Assembly (NCBI GenBank): GCA_005789055.1
Contig: SYAA01000411.1
Location: 1 to 7,756, forward strand
Length of the DNA: 7,756 bases
Direction: 5' to 3'
Source of the DNA: Actinomycetota bacterium
GTDB lineage: Bacteria; Actinomycetota; Actinomycetes; Mycobacteriales; Mycobacteriaceae
Program-made: the position numbers and the translations under genes
Shown here: piece by piece, positions 1 to 6,080 of the stretch
Numbering within the stretch: position 1 is the stretch's first letter
Layout: each line of letters begins with the position of its first letter
The notes under the pieces: generated by a model
The model's database searches: none
Told to the model about the DNA's origin: nothing
The model's input: the letters and a program-made list of their open reading frames with translations, nothing else

Positions 1-468
1 GGCGTTCTTGACCGCGGCCAGGGTGTGGGCGGTGTGCACCAGTGGCACCGCCCAGCGATCTCGGGCCAGCCAGCCCACCTGACCGGACAACCAGTAGTGC
101 GAGTGCACCACGTCGTAGTGCCCCGGCTCATGGTTGGCCTCAGCGCGCAGCACGCCGGCGGTGAACGCGCACAATTGGGTGGGGAGGTCGTATTTGTCGA
201 GACCTTCGAACGGGCCCGCGACCACGTTGCGCACCGTCACTCCGGGAGCCACCGAGACCACCGAGGGTTCGGCCGAGGAGGTCGCCCTGGTGAAGATCTC
301 GACCTCCACGCCGCGGCGGGCCATCCCCAGCGCGGTCTGTAGGACGTAGACATTCATCCCGCCGGCGTCGCCGGTGCCGGGCTGGGCCAGCGGCGAGGTG
401 TGAACCGACAGCACCGCCACCCGCCGGGGCAGCACGTCACCGTCGGTCAGATCCTCGGGACGCCGCAC
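1..468 (-). CDS. mshA: MshA, D-inositol-3-phosphate glycosyltransferase (5' part only)
   Basis: MshA transfers GlcNAc from UDP-GlcNAc to 1L-myo-inositol-1-phosphate, the first committed step of mycothiol synthesis in the cytosol. The 156 visible codons cover the N-terminal half of the first Rossmann domain of a GT-B glycosyltransferase (GT4 type); the rest runs off the left edge. Recognisable signatures are the [20 protein letters not shown] stretch (residues 17-36) followed by GGMNVY (36-41), then [16 protein letters not shown] and [18 protein letters not shown], all typical of mycobacterial MshA. I chose the GTG at 466-468 because it gives a short leader (12 residues before the conserved [12 protein letters not shown]), close to the fast-grower form; the frame is closed by a stop at 517-519. 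AAGG directly abuts the GTG, so spacing is poor for a Shine-Dalgarno site. A downstream GTG at 433-435 is the alternative start. The gene is divergent from the SDR gene. Confidence 0.93.
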   Translation of the reverse strand, partial: MRRPEDLTDGDVLPRRVAVLSVHTSPLAQPGTGDAGGMNVYVLQTALGMARRGVEVEIFTRATSSAEPSVVSVAPGVTVRNVVAGPFEGLDKYDLPTQLCAFTAGVLRAEANHEPGHYDVVHSHYWLSGQVGWLARDRWAVPLVHTAHTLAAVKNA

Positions 469-497
469 CCTTACATGTTTACACCGCGGTGTTTGCC

Positions 498-563
498 CCG
501 CCGGTAATAACGGTTTCTACCGCCGGTAACAACGGTTTACCCCGCCGGTGAGAACGCCGCCTC
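498..563. repeat. Three 22-bp direct repeats between mshA and the SDR gene
   Basis: Three copies with a 22-bp period lie at 498-519, 520-541 and 542-563. Copies 1 and 2 share CCGCCGGTAAYAACGGTTT; copy 3 keeps CCGCCGGTRA and AACG but is diverged. Copy 2 contains the palindrome ACCG-C-CGGT (519-527) and an inverted pair GGTAA/TTACC (525-529 and 537-541). A 22-bp spacing is about two helical turns, so equivalent bases face the same side of the DNA. The array sits in the divergent 129-bp region (469-597), just upstream of both start regions, and is a candidate operator; the binding protein is unknown. Otherwise that region contains only candidate promoter elements. Confidence 0.7.
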
Positions 564-583
564 CGGCCCCGCGCCCGGCTGAC

Positions 584-589
584 TAGGGT
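584..589 (+). promoter_or_regulatory. Candidate -10 element (TAGGGT) for the SDR gene
   Basis: TAGGGT fits the mycobacterial SigA -10 pattern TANNNT and ends 8 nt before the ATG at 598. That spacing would put the transcription start at or next to the start codon, giving a leaderless or near-leaderless mRNA. No convincing -35 was sought, since mycobacterial promoters often lack one. The AGGG within it could alternatively act as a weak Shine-Dalgarno site. Confidence 0.4.
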
Positions 590-597
590 TGGACCCG

Positions 598-1350
598 ATG
601 ACCGCACACCCGGATGCCCATTCCCGCGTCGCGGTGGTGACCGGCGCCAGTGCCGGCATCGGCGAGGCGACCGCAAGGACCCTGGCCGCCCAGGGTTTTC
701 ACGTGATCGCGGTGGCCCGCCGCGGCGATCACATCCGTCGACTCGCCGAGCAGATCGGCGGCACGGCCGTGGTGGCCGACGTCACCGATGACGCCGCGGT
801 GAACGCGCTTGCCGCGGGCCTGAGCCGGGTGGACGTCCTGGTCAACAACGCCGGCGGAGCCAAGGGCCTCGAGCGGGTCGCCGAGGCGGATCTGGACAAC
901 TGGCGCTGGATGTGGGAGACCAACGTGCTGGGCACGCTGCGGGTGACCCGGGCGCTGCTGCCGAAGTTGATCGCCTCCGGCGACGGACTCATCGTCACGG
1001 TCACCTCGATCGCGGCGCTGGAGGTCTACGACGGCGGCAGCGGATACACCGCCGCCAAACACGCCCAGGGCGCCCTGCACCGCACGCTGCGCGGCGAACT
1101 GCTGGGACAGCCGGTCCGACTGACCGAGATCGCCCCCGGCGCGGTGCAGACCGAGTTCTCGCTGGTGCGTTTCGGCGGCGACGAAGAACGAGCGCAGGCC
1201 GTTTACGCGGGCATCACCCCGCTGTCCGCCGGCGACGTGGCCGAGGTGATCGGCTTCGTCGCCTCCCGGCCCGCGCACGTCAACATCGACCAGATCGTCG
1301 TCCGCCCGCGCGACCAAGCCAGCGCCGGCCGGTTCCACCGCCGGACCTGA
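598..1350 (+). CDS. Short-chain dehydrogenase/reductase (Rv0484c type)
   Basis: A 250-residue classical SDR, presumably a cytosolic NAD(P)(H)-dependent oxidoreductase; the substrate is not known. The Rossmann cofactor motif TGASAGIG is at residues 15-22, the DVTD adenine-ring contact at 61-64, NNAGG at 83-87, and the catalytic set Asn109, Ser137, Tyr150 and Lys154 (YTAAK) is complete. Arg41-Arg42 after the second beta strand suggests preference for NADP(H) over NAD(H). Length is normal for the family. I chose the ATG at 598 over the in-frame TTG at 589 because it is the stronger codon and a TAGGGT hexamer lies 8 nt upstream. The sequence resembles M. tuberculosis Rv0484c throughout, and the divergent position next to mshA is also that of Rv0484c. 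The stop codon lies inside the first copy of a 14-bp repeat array. The gene converges on murB. Confidence 0.92.
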   Translation: MTAHPDAHSRVAVVTGASAGIGEATARTLAAQGFHVIAVARRGDHIRRLAEQIGGTAVVADVTDDAAVNALAAGLSRVDVLVNNAGGAKGLERVAEADLDNWRWMWETNVLGTLRVTRALLPKLIASGDGLIVTVTSIAALEVYDGGSGYTAAKHAQGALHRTLRGELLGQPVRLTEIAPGAVQTEFSLVRFGGDEERAQAVYAGITPLSAGDVAEVIGFVASRPAHVNIDQIVVRPRDQASAGRFHRRT

Positions 1351-1409
1351 CCGCTGGGTCCTGACCACCCGGACCTGACTACCCGGACCTGACTACCCGG
1401 AACTGACTG
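1340..1409. repeat. 14-bp tandem repeat between SDR and murB
   Basis: Five units with a 14-bp period cover 1340-1409. The consensus CCCGGACCTGACTA is exact at 1368-1381 and 1382-1395, nearly exact at 1396-1409, and diverged at 1340-1353 and 1354-1367. The first copy contains the SDR stop codon (ACC TGA), and the array ends one base before the murB stop. Because 14 is not a multiple of three, successive TGA triplets fall in all three plus-strand frames. GGACC/GGTCC halves can form weak 5-bp stems (1343-1347 with 1357-1361; 1357-1361 with 1371-1375), but there is no U-tract, so I do not call a terminator. Confidence 0.8.
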
Positions 1410-2468
1410 TTAAAGCTCGCAGCCCACCAATACCGGTTCCGGAACAAGCCACACCCCGAAGGTTGCGTGCACACCGTCGCGCACGGTCCGCGCCAACGCC
1501 AACACGTCGGCGGTGGTGGCGCCGCCGCGGTTGGTCAGCGCCAGCGCGTGCTTAGTGGATAGCCGACACGGCCCTGCGCCGGGGAATCCCCTGCCGAAGC
1601 CGGCCTGTTCGACCAGCCAGCCCGCGGCGAGTTTCACCCCGTCGGGTGCCGGGTAGTTCGGGATCGGGGCCTCGGCGTCGGCTTGCATCCGCTCGAACTG
1701 GTCAACCGGCACCACCGGGTTGGTGAAGAACGATCCAACGCTGACGGTGTCGGGGTCGGCCGGGTCGAGCACCATGCCCTTTCGGGCACGCAGCGACAGC
1801 ACCGTCGCACGAACCTGAGCCGGGTCAGCGCGGGAGCCGACGGGCACCCCGAGGGCGGCGGCGAGTTCGGCGTAGCGCAACGGTGCCGAAAGTCCCCGCT
1901 CGTCCAGCGCGAACTCCACCTCGAGCACGATCGCCTGCGAGGTGTTCTTGAGCGTGCTGTGCCGGTAGCCGAAATCCAATTCCTCGGCCGGCACCCAGCG
2001 CACGTCACCGGTGGGCCGGTCCAAAAGTTTCACCCGCGTCATCGTGTCGGCCACCTCGACCCCGTAGGCGCCAACGTTCTGCACCGGCGTGGCACCCGTC
2101 GAACCCGGTATGCCGGAAAGGCATTCAAGGCCACCGAGGCGGGCAGCCACGGCCATGCTGACGAGATGGTCCCAGTCGGCACCGGCGCCGGCGCGCAGCA
2201 ACCCGGACTCCGCGCTGACCGCGGCATTGGCCACCCGCACGACGGTCAGGTCGGCAAGATCGTCGGCGATGACCACGTTGGATCCACCGCCGAGCACCAG
2301 CATCGGGCTGTCATGGCCGTCCAGTTCCCGCAGGGCGGCGACGATGTGGGCTTCGGTCACGCAGTTGATCACCCGCCGCGCGACCGGGCCGACCCGCAGC
2401 GTGGTCAGCGCGGCCAGTGGGACGTCGTAATCGACCTGCGCGCCACCAAACTCTTCCCGCGTGGTCAC
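1410..2468 (-). CDS. murB: MurB, UDP-N-acetylenolpyruvoylglucosamine reductase
   Basis: MurB is the cytosolic FAD enzyme that uses NADPH to reduce UDP-GlcNAc-enolpyruvate to UDP-MurNAc, the second step of peptidoglycan precursor synthesis. The 352-residue product shows TTLRVGP (22-28), the FAD-binding GGGSN (60-64), [18 protein letters not shown] (119-136), the Tyr168-Arg169 pair in FGYRHS, the proton-donor serine Ser246 in GSFFTNP, and the catalytic Glu344 in VPEPVLVG. All expected active-site residues are present and the length is close to M. tuberculosis MurB. The frame is open far upstream, but the GTG at 2466-2468 is chosen: it gives the usual short N-terminus before the first conserved block, avoids overlap with the divergent DUF2505 gene, and has TACGTT 7 nt upstream. 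In M. tuberculosis lprQ follows murB; here murB ends directly at the 14-bp repeats. Confidence 0.96.
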   Translation of the reverse strand: MTTREEFGGAQVDYDVPLAALTTLRVGPVARRVINCVTEAHIVAALRELDGHDSPMLVLGGGSNVVIADDLADLTVVRVANAAVSAESGLLRAGAGADWDHLVSMAVAARLGGLECLSGIPGSTGATPVQNVGAYGVEVADTMTRVKLLDRPTGDVRWVPAEELDFGYRHSTLKNTSQAIVLEVEFALDERGLSAPLRYAELAAALGVPVGSRADPAQVRATVLSLRARKGMVLDPADPDTVSVGSFFTNPVVPVDQFERMQADAEAPIPNYPAPDGVKLAAGWLVEQAGFGRGFPGAGPCRLSTKHALALTNRGGATTADVLALARTVRDGVHATFGVWLVPEPVLVGCEL

Positions 2469-2475
2469 GCCCGTT

Positions 2476-2481
2476 AACGTA
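2476..2481 (-). promoter_or_regulatory. Candidate -10 element (TACGTT) for murB
   Basis: Read on the minus strand, TACGTT matches TANNNT and is followed by 7 nt and then the murB GTG. This predicts a leaderless murB mRNA. It overlaps by two bases the TAACCT hexamer of the divergent gene, so two RNA polymerases could not occupy both sites at once. Confidence 0.45.
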
Positions 2482-2485
2482 ACCT
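2480..2485 (+). promoter_or_regulatory. Candidate -10 element (TAACCT) for the first DUF2505 gene
   Basis: TAACCT matches TANNNT and ends 8 nt before the ATG at 2494, consistent with a leaderless or near-leaderless start. No Shine-Dalgarno sequence is visible ahead of this ATG. Confidence 0.4.
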
Positions 2486-2493
2486 CATCGGCT

Positions 2494-3000
2494 ATGCCGC
2501 GTTCATTCGACATGGCGACCGAGTACGAAAGCACGGTCGCGAATGTGCACCGCGCCCTTCGCAGCAAGAAGTACTGGCTGGCTCGACTGGCCGATTCCGG
2601 CGTCGACGAAGCCAGGCTCGACTCGATCACGCTGGGCACCGATGGCGGTGTCGAAGTGGTGACCACGCAGGTGATCGGTTCGTCACGGCTGCCCGGGTTC
2701 GTCTCGCAGTTCCACCGCGGCGATCTTCAGATCCGGCGGGAGGAGACGTGGACGCCACTGATCGACCGGCGGGCCACCGCGGCGATCTCCGGCGGGATCG
2801 CCGGGGCTCCGGTGCGGGTCGACGGTACGGCCGAACTCGCACCGTCCGACGCTGGCGCCCGCCTGTCATTCAACGCCACGGTGACGGTCCGAGTGCCGTT
2901 GGTGGGCGGCAAACTGGAGACCTTTATCGGCAACCAACTCGTCGATCTCCTCAATGCCGAACAACGCTTCACCACCCGATGGCTCGCCGAGGACAGCTGA
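2494..3000 (+). CDS. DUF2505 protein, first paralogue (Rv0481c type)
   Basis: A 168-residue protein of the DUF2505 family, which I take to have a START/SRPBCC-like fold that could bind a hydrophobic ligand; no function is established. Visible features are the family N-terminus MPRSFDM, an aromatic Tyr27-Trp28 pair, [13 protein letters not shown] (74-86), and the strongly conserved C-terminal block [10 protein letters not shown] (133-142) leading into an amphipathic helix ending in [10 protein letters not shown]. There is no signal peptide or membrane segment, so it should be cytosolic. The ATG at 2494 is chosen because MPRS is also how the downstream paralogue begins; an in-frame GTG at 2461 would overlap murB and is unlikely. 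It lies divergent from murB with only 25 bp between start codons, as the first gene of a plus-strand run. Confidence 0.88.
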   Translation: MPRSFDMATEYESTVANVHRALRSKKYWLARLADSGVDEARLDSITLGTDGGVEVVTTQVIGSSRLPGFVSQFHRGDLQIRREETWTPLIDRRATAAISGGIAGAPVRVDGTAELAPSDAGARLSFNATVTVRVPLVGGKLETFIGNQLVDLLNAEQRFTTRWLAEDS

Positions 3001-3009
3001 GACCGGCGG

Positions 3010-3015
3010 TACCGT
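3010..3015 (+). promoter_or_regulatory. Candidate -10 element (TACCGT) for the second DUF2505 gene
   Basis: TACCGT matches TANNNT and ends 6 nt before the ATG at 3022, the standard distance for a transcription start at the A of ATG. It lies in the 21-bp gap after the first DUF2505 gene, so the second copy may have its own promoter as well as read-through. Confidence 0.35.
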
Positions 3016-3021
3016 GATGGG

Positions 3022-3537
3022 ATGCCCCGCAGCATGGTCTACACCGTCGACGTCGATGTGCCGGCCGCCGAGATGTATCGGAACTTCACCGGCATCGATT
3101 ACTGGGAGGACCTCGTCGCGTTCTATCGGGACAACGCCGCCGAGACCGAAATCGCGCACTTCGCCACCGGTGACAGCGGCACCGATGTGGCGTTCTCGCA
3201 CATCCTGTCGGCGCGCGACCTCCCTCCGATCGCCCGGCCGGTACTGCCGGGAACCTTCGTCATCACGCGCGAGCAGCATTTCGACCCGTTCGACGAGGCC
3301 ACCAACTCTGCCCGCGGTCACTACCGCGCCATCGTCCCCGCCGTGCCGGTTCAGGTGACCGGCAACTACACGCTGTTCGACCTCTCGCCGCGCAGTCAGA
3401 TGCGTCTGGAAACCGTCTGCACGGCGCGGGTTCCACTTATCGGTGGGCAGATCGAGCAGTTGCTCGCCAACGGCCTGCAGACGCTGTTCGCCAAGGAGGG
3501 CGAGTTCACCGCTGATTGGATCGGCGGCCATCGCTAA
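3022..3537 (+). CDS. DUF2505 protein, second paralogue
   Basis: A 171-residue paralogue of the preceding gene, 21 bp downstream. The two share the MPRS start, a Tyr27-Trp28 pair at the same position, the RVPL[VI]GG block (here RVPLIGGQIE, 136-145) and the closing helix, here with FTADWI. The centre is quite diverged, so the duplication is old rather than recent. No signal peptide or membrane segment is seen. It probably has the same START-like cavity fold, with a different ligand or partner if the copies have specialised. It is followed after 19 bp by the methyltransferase gene. I recall only one DUF2505 gene at the equivalent place in M. tuberculosis. No function is assigned. Confidence 0.87.
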   Translation: MPRSMVYTVDVDVPAAEMYRNFTGIDYWEDLVAFYRDNAAETEIAHFATGDSGTDVAFSHILSARDLPPIARPVLPGTFVITREQHFDPFDEATNSARGHYRAIVPAVPVQVTGNYTLFDLSPRSQMRLETVCTARVPLIGGQIEQLLANGLQTLFAKEGEFTADWIGGHR

Positions 3538-3556
3538 GCCGCTTCGCCCCGTGGGG

Positions 3557-4339
3557 ATGGTGACGCGCGGCACCACCGCGATCAACCGGTTACGTCGCGC
3601 CGACAGATGGCTGACGGGTTCTCCCCGAGTGCGCGCGGCGTTGAATTCGGGCGGGCGGGCCGACGCCGAACCGGTGGCCGTCGACCTCGGCTACGGACGT
3701 CTGCCGGTGACCACAGTCGAGTTCGCGGCACGGTTGCGCACCGTCCGACCCGACGTTCGGGTAGTCGGTCTGGAGATCGATCCGGAACGGGTGGCGGCGG
3801 CCCGCGATGCCGGAGCCGATCGCGTCGAATTCGCCCTCGGCGGATTCGAGTTGGCGGGTCTGAACCCGGTCCTGGTGCGCGCGTTCAATGTGTTGCGCCA
3901 GTACCCGCCGGACGCCGTCGCCGACGCCTGGCGCACCATGCGGTCCAGACTCTCCCCGGAAGGGCTGATCATGGACGGTACCTGCGACGAGTTGGGCAGG
4001 CATTGCAGCTGGGTTCTGTTGGATCGAGACGGGCCGGTGAGCCTGACGCTGGCCTGTGATCCGCATTCGATCGCCGTTCCCTCGGATCTGGCCGAACGGT
4101 TGCCGAAAGTGCTTATCCACCAAAACTATCCGGGCCAGCCGATCCACGCGCTGTTCACCGCTGCCGATCGCGCGTGGGCCACCTCAGCAGCACAGTCGGT
4201 ATTCGGACCCCGGGCACGGTGGCGCGCCATGCTGACCGCGTTGCGCGCTGCCGGCGTCCCGGTCGAACCGCAGCGACGCAACCTCCGCGACGCGGTGCTG
4301 ACGGTGCCGTGGGCCACCGTGGCTCCGCCGCGCAACTGA
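3557..4339 (+). CDS. Probable class I SAM-dependent methyltransferase-like protein
   Basis: A protein of about 260 residues. From the ATG at 3557, motif I appears as AVDLGYGRLPVTTVEFA (41-57), where VDLGYG is the glycine-rich SAM loop, followed by GLEIDPERV (71-79), whose acidic residues fit the ribose-binding end of the second strand. RAFNVLRQYPPDAV (108-121) and MRSRLSPEGLIMDGTCDE are typical of a family found in actinobacteria annotated as class I SAM methyltransferases. The substrate is unknown; I cannot tell whether it is active. Alternative in-frame starts are GTG 3551 and GTG 3560; a longer form reaching into the DUF2505 gene is rejected. It lies 19 bp after the second DUF2505 gene and 29 bp before the nitrilase gene, so it is likely co-transcribed with the former. 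I do not recall it at this locus in M. tuberculosis. Confidence 0.8.
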   Translation: MVTRGTTAINRLRRADRWLTGSPRVRAALNSGGRADAEPVAVDLGYGRLPVTTVEFAARLRTVRPDVRVVGLEIDPERVAAARDAGADRVEFALGGFELAGLNPVLVRAFNVLRQYPPDAVADAWRTMRSRLSPEGLIMDGTCDELGRHCSWVLLDRDGPVSLTLACDPHSIAVPSDLAERLPKVLIHQNYPGQPIHALFTAADRAWATSAAQSVFGPRARWRAMLTALRAAGVPVEPQRRNLRDAVLTVPWATVAPPRN

Positions 4340-4355
4340 CCCGTGGCTCCGCCGT

Positions 4356-4361
4356 TAGGCT
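4356..4361 (+). promoter_or_regulatory. Candidate -10 element (TAGGCT) for the nitrilase-family gene
   Basis: TAGGCT matches TANNNT and is followed by 7 nt and the ATG at 4369. This implies a separate leaderless promoter in the short gap after the methyltransferase gene. Confidence 0.42.
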
Positions 4362-4368
4362 GCGTGGC

Positions 4369-5187
4369 ATGCGGATCGCGTGTGCACAGATTCTCTCCGG
4401 CACCGACCCGGCGGCCAATCTGGCGATCGTCGAGGACTACACCCGGCGGGCGGCTGACGCAGGAGCCCGATTGGTGGTATTCCCGGAGGCAACGATGTGT
4501 CGGTTCGGGGTTCCGCTGGCAGCGATCGCCGAACCAATCGACGGACGGTGGGCCGACGCCGTACGCGCCATCGCAAGCGATGCCGGCATCACGGTGTTGG
4601 TCGGAATGTTCACACCGGCTGCCGACGGCCGGGTCACCAACACGATGCTGATCACCGGCGGCGTCGAGGCCCGCTACGACAAGATCCACCTCTACGACGC
4701 CTTCGGATTCGCCGAGTCGACGACCGTTGCGCCAGGCCGCACGCCCGTCGTCGTGATCGTCGACGGTGTCGGCGTCGGGGTGACGCTGTGTTACGACATC
4801 CGATTCCCCGGCCTCTACACCGAACTGGCCGACCGAGGTGCGAGCCTCATCACGGTCAGCGCGTCCTGGGGCGCGGGTCCCGGCAAGCTGGATCAGTGGA
4901 GCCTGCTGGCGCGGGCGCGGGCGCTGGACACGACATGCTTCGTCGCCGCCGCCGGACAGGCCTACCCCGGACCGGAGTTGGCAGAAAGTTCGACCGCGCC
5001 GACCGGCGTCGGGGGCTCGCTGGTGGCATCGCCACTGGGCGAGGTAATCGAATCCGCCGGCGCGGACCCGCAACTCATGGTCTGCGATATCGACGCCGAC
5101 ACCATCCCGGCGATCCGGGACACCCTGCCCGTCCTGCGTAACCGCTCAGAGTTCGCACAGCGGGATAGGGCAGAATCGCCCGGGTGA
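4369..5187 (+). CDS. Carbon-nitrogen hydrolase, nitrilase superfamily (Rv0480c type)
   Basis: A 272-residue cytosolic hydrolase of the nitrilase/amidase superfamily, which cleaves C-N bonds through a cysteine acyl-enzyme. The Glu-Lys-Cys triad is intact: Glu40 in VVFPEATMC, Lys105 in RYDKIHLYDAF and Cys141 in LCYDIRFPGLY. The DKIHLYDAFGFAES and CYDIRFP signatures place it nearer the Nit1/Nit2 branch (deaminated-glutathione amidase or omega-amidase-like) than true nitrilases. Mycobacteria use mycothiol rather than glutathione, so the physiological substrate is open. The ATG at 4369 starts the conserved MRIACAQ; the frame continues upstream to 4174, but that part overlaps the methyltransferase gene. 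The stop overlaps the next gene's GTG (GTGA at 5184-5187), indicating translational coupling. Confidence 0.9.
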   Translation: MRIACAQILSGTDPAANLAIVEDYTRRAADAGARLVVFPEATMCRFGVPLAAIAEPIDGRWADAVRAIASDAGITVLVGMFTPAADGRVTNTMLITGGVEARYDKIHLYDAFGFAESTTVAPGRTPVVVIVDGVGVGVTLCYDIRFPGLYTELADRGASLITVSASWGAGPGKLDQWSLLARARALDTTCFVAAAGQAYPGPELAESSTAPTGVGGSLVASPLGEVIESAGADPQLMVCDIDADTIPAIRDTLPVLRNRSEFAQRDRAESPG

Positions 5188-6080
5188 CGTTCCCGCCGCA
5201 GGGCCCGCCTCCCGGCCTGCCGCCGCAGGGCCCACCGCCCGGCCTGCCGCCTCAGGGCCCACCGCCGCAGGGACCGCCTCCTCAGGGACCGCGTCCCGAG
5301 CCACCCACGCAGCGGATCCCGCAGTCTTTTCCCGAACTACCCGGGGAACAGTCGCGGCGCGACCCGGTATCAACGATCCTCATCCTCGTGATCGTCACGG
5401 CGGTCGCACTGGCCGGTCTGCTGGGCGCGGAGTTGTACGCCCGCCGCACCGCCGACTCAATCGTGGCCAAAGCCGTCAGCTGTGTGATCAAGGACAGCGC
5501 GACCGCGTCGTTCGGGTTGCGGCCGTTCCTGGTGCAGCACTTCACCCACTCCTACCGCGACATCACGGTGCAGACCGCCGGAAATCAGATCCGCGAAGCC
5601 AAAGGCATGAAGCTCACGCTGACCCTCGACGACGTCCGGATCAACCCCACCGCGGAATCGGCCGGCACTCTCGGTGCACTGGACGCCGACATCACCTGGT
5701 CCACCGAGGGCATCAAACAGACCGTGCAGGGCGTCATCCCGTTGCTGGGCGGGCTGGTCAACAACGTCACCGCCGACCCGGCCGACGGGACCCTCGAAAT
5801 CCAGGCAGCACTCGGCACCGTGACGGTCAGGCCGCAGGTTGTGGATGATGGTCTGAATCTGGAGGTGCTCAAGGTGAGCGGTCTGGGCTTCACGTTGCCC
5901 CGCGAAAGCGTGCAACCGGCGCTGGACGTTTTCACCACCGCGTTGACCAAGAATCTGCCGATGGGCATCCGCGCCGAGAGCGTGGGGGTAACTGACGGCG
6001 GCGTTAATGCCCGGTTCGTGACCAGAGACGCGACGATTCCCAATGGGCAGCAGGACGCCTGCTTCGCCGGGGTCGGCTAG
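5184..6080 (+). CDS. Proline-rich membrane-anchored DUF2993 protein (Rv0479c type)
   Basis: A 298-residue protein with three parts. Residues 4-41 are a low-complexity Pro/Gln/Gly segment built from PPQGPPPGL and PPQGP units. Residues about 63-84 form one hydrophobic membrane segment (STILILVIVTAVALAGLLG) preceded by Arg-Arg, so the proline-rich part should face the cytosol and the rest the periplasm. Residues from about 85 to the end are a DUF2993 domain; the mycobacterial DUF2993 protein LmeA supports lipomannan elongation, so a lipid- or envelope-related role is a reasonable family-based inference but unproven here. The GTG at 5184 overlaps the nitrilase stop. CAGAAT lies 7 nt before it, a weak -10-like match. 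The stop TAG shares its bases with the stop of the convergent DUF2599 gene. Confidence 0.88.
   Translation: MTFPPQGPPPGLPPQGPPPGLPPQGPPPQGPPPQGPRPEPPTQRIPQSFPELPGEQSRRDPVSTILILVIVTAVALAGLLGAELYARRTADSIVAKAVSCVIKDSATASFGLRPFLVQHFTHSYRDITVQTAGNQIREAKGMKLTLTLDDVRINPTAESAGTLGALDADITWSTEGIKQTVQGVIPLLGGLVNNVTADPADGTLEIQAALGTVTVRPQVVDDGLNLEVLKVSGLGFTLPRESVQPALDVFTTALTKNLPMGIRAESVGVTDGGVNARFVTRDATIPNGQQDACFAGVG
5193..5291 (+). repeat. In-frame 27-bp and 15-bp repeats coding the proline-rich segment
   Basis: Two 27-bp units (5193-5219 and 5220-5246) each encode PPQGPPPGL, followed by shorter PPQGP units to about 5291. All are multiples of three, so copy-number change would lengthen or shorten the cytosolic segment without breaking the frame. 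Confidence 0.75.

Noticed and set aside
25..349. Plus-strand open frames within the mshA region
   Set aside because: They lie antisense to a clear mshA coding frame, have Arg/His/Gly-rich compositions typical of G+C-rich shadows and no recognisable motif.
498..563. CRISPR-like array
   Set aside because: Repeats are contiguous with no unique spacers, three copies only, and no cas gene nearby.
583..1368. A 261-codon minus-strand frame opposite the SDR gene
   Set aside because: It is an antisense shadow; the plus-strand product has a complete SDR active site and the antisense product shows no family features.
2469..2666. N-terminal extension of murB to 2666
   Set aside because: The extra residues are Ser/Thr-rich without MurB similarity and would overlap the divergent DUF2505 gene; the GTG at 2468 fits family length.
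3443..3556. N-terminal extension of the methyltransferase into the second DUF2505 gene
   Set aside because: It would overlap a conserved coding end by about 95 bases in another frame, and the added residues carry no motif.
4126..5073. A 315-codon minus-strand frame opposite the nitrilase gene
   Set aside because: Long but antisense to an enzyme with an intact Glu-Lys-Cys triad; composition is shadow-like and it spans the end of the methyltransferase gene as well.
5168..5181. Small GGGC/GCCC hairpin before the DUF2993 start
   Set aside because: Only four base pairs, inside the end of the nitrilase coding sequence, and expected often in G+C-rich DNA.
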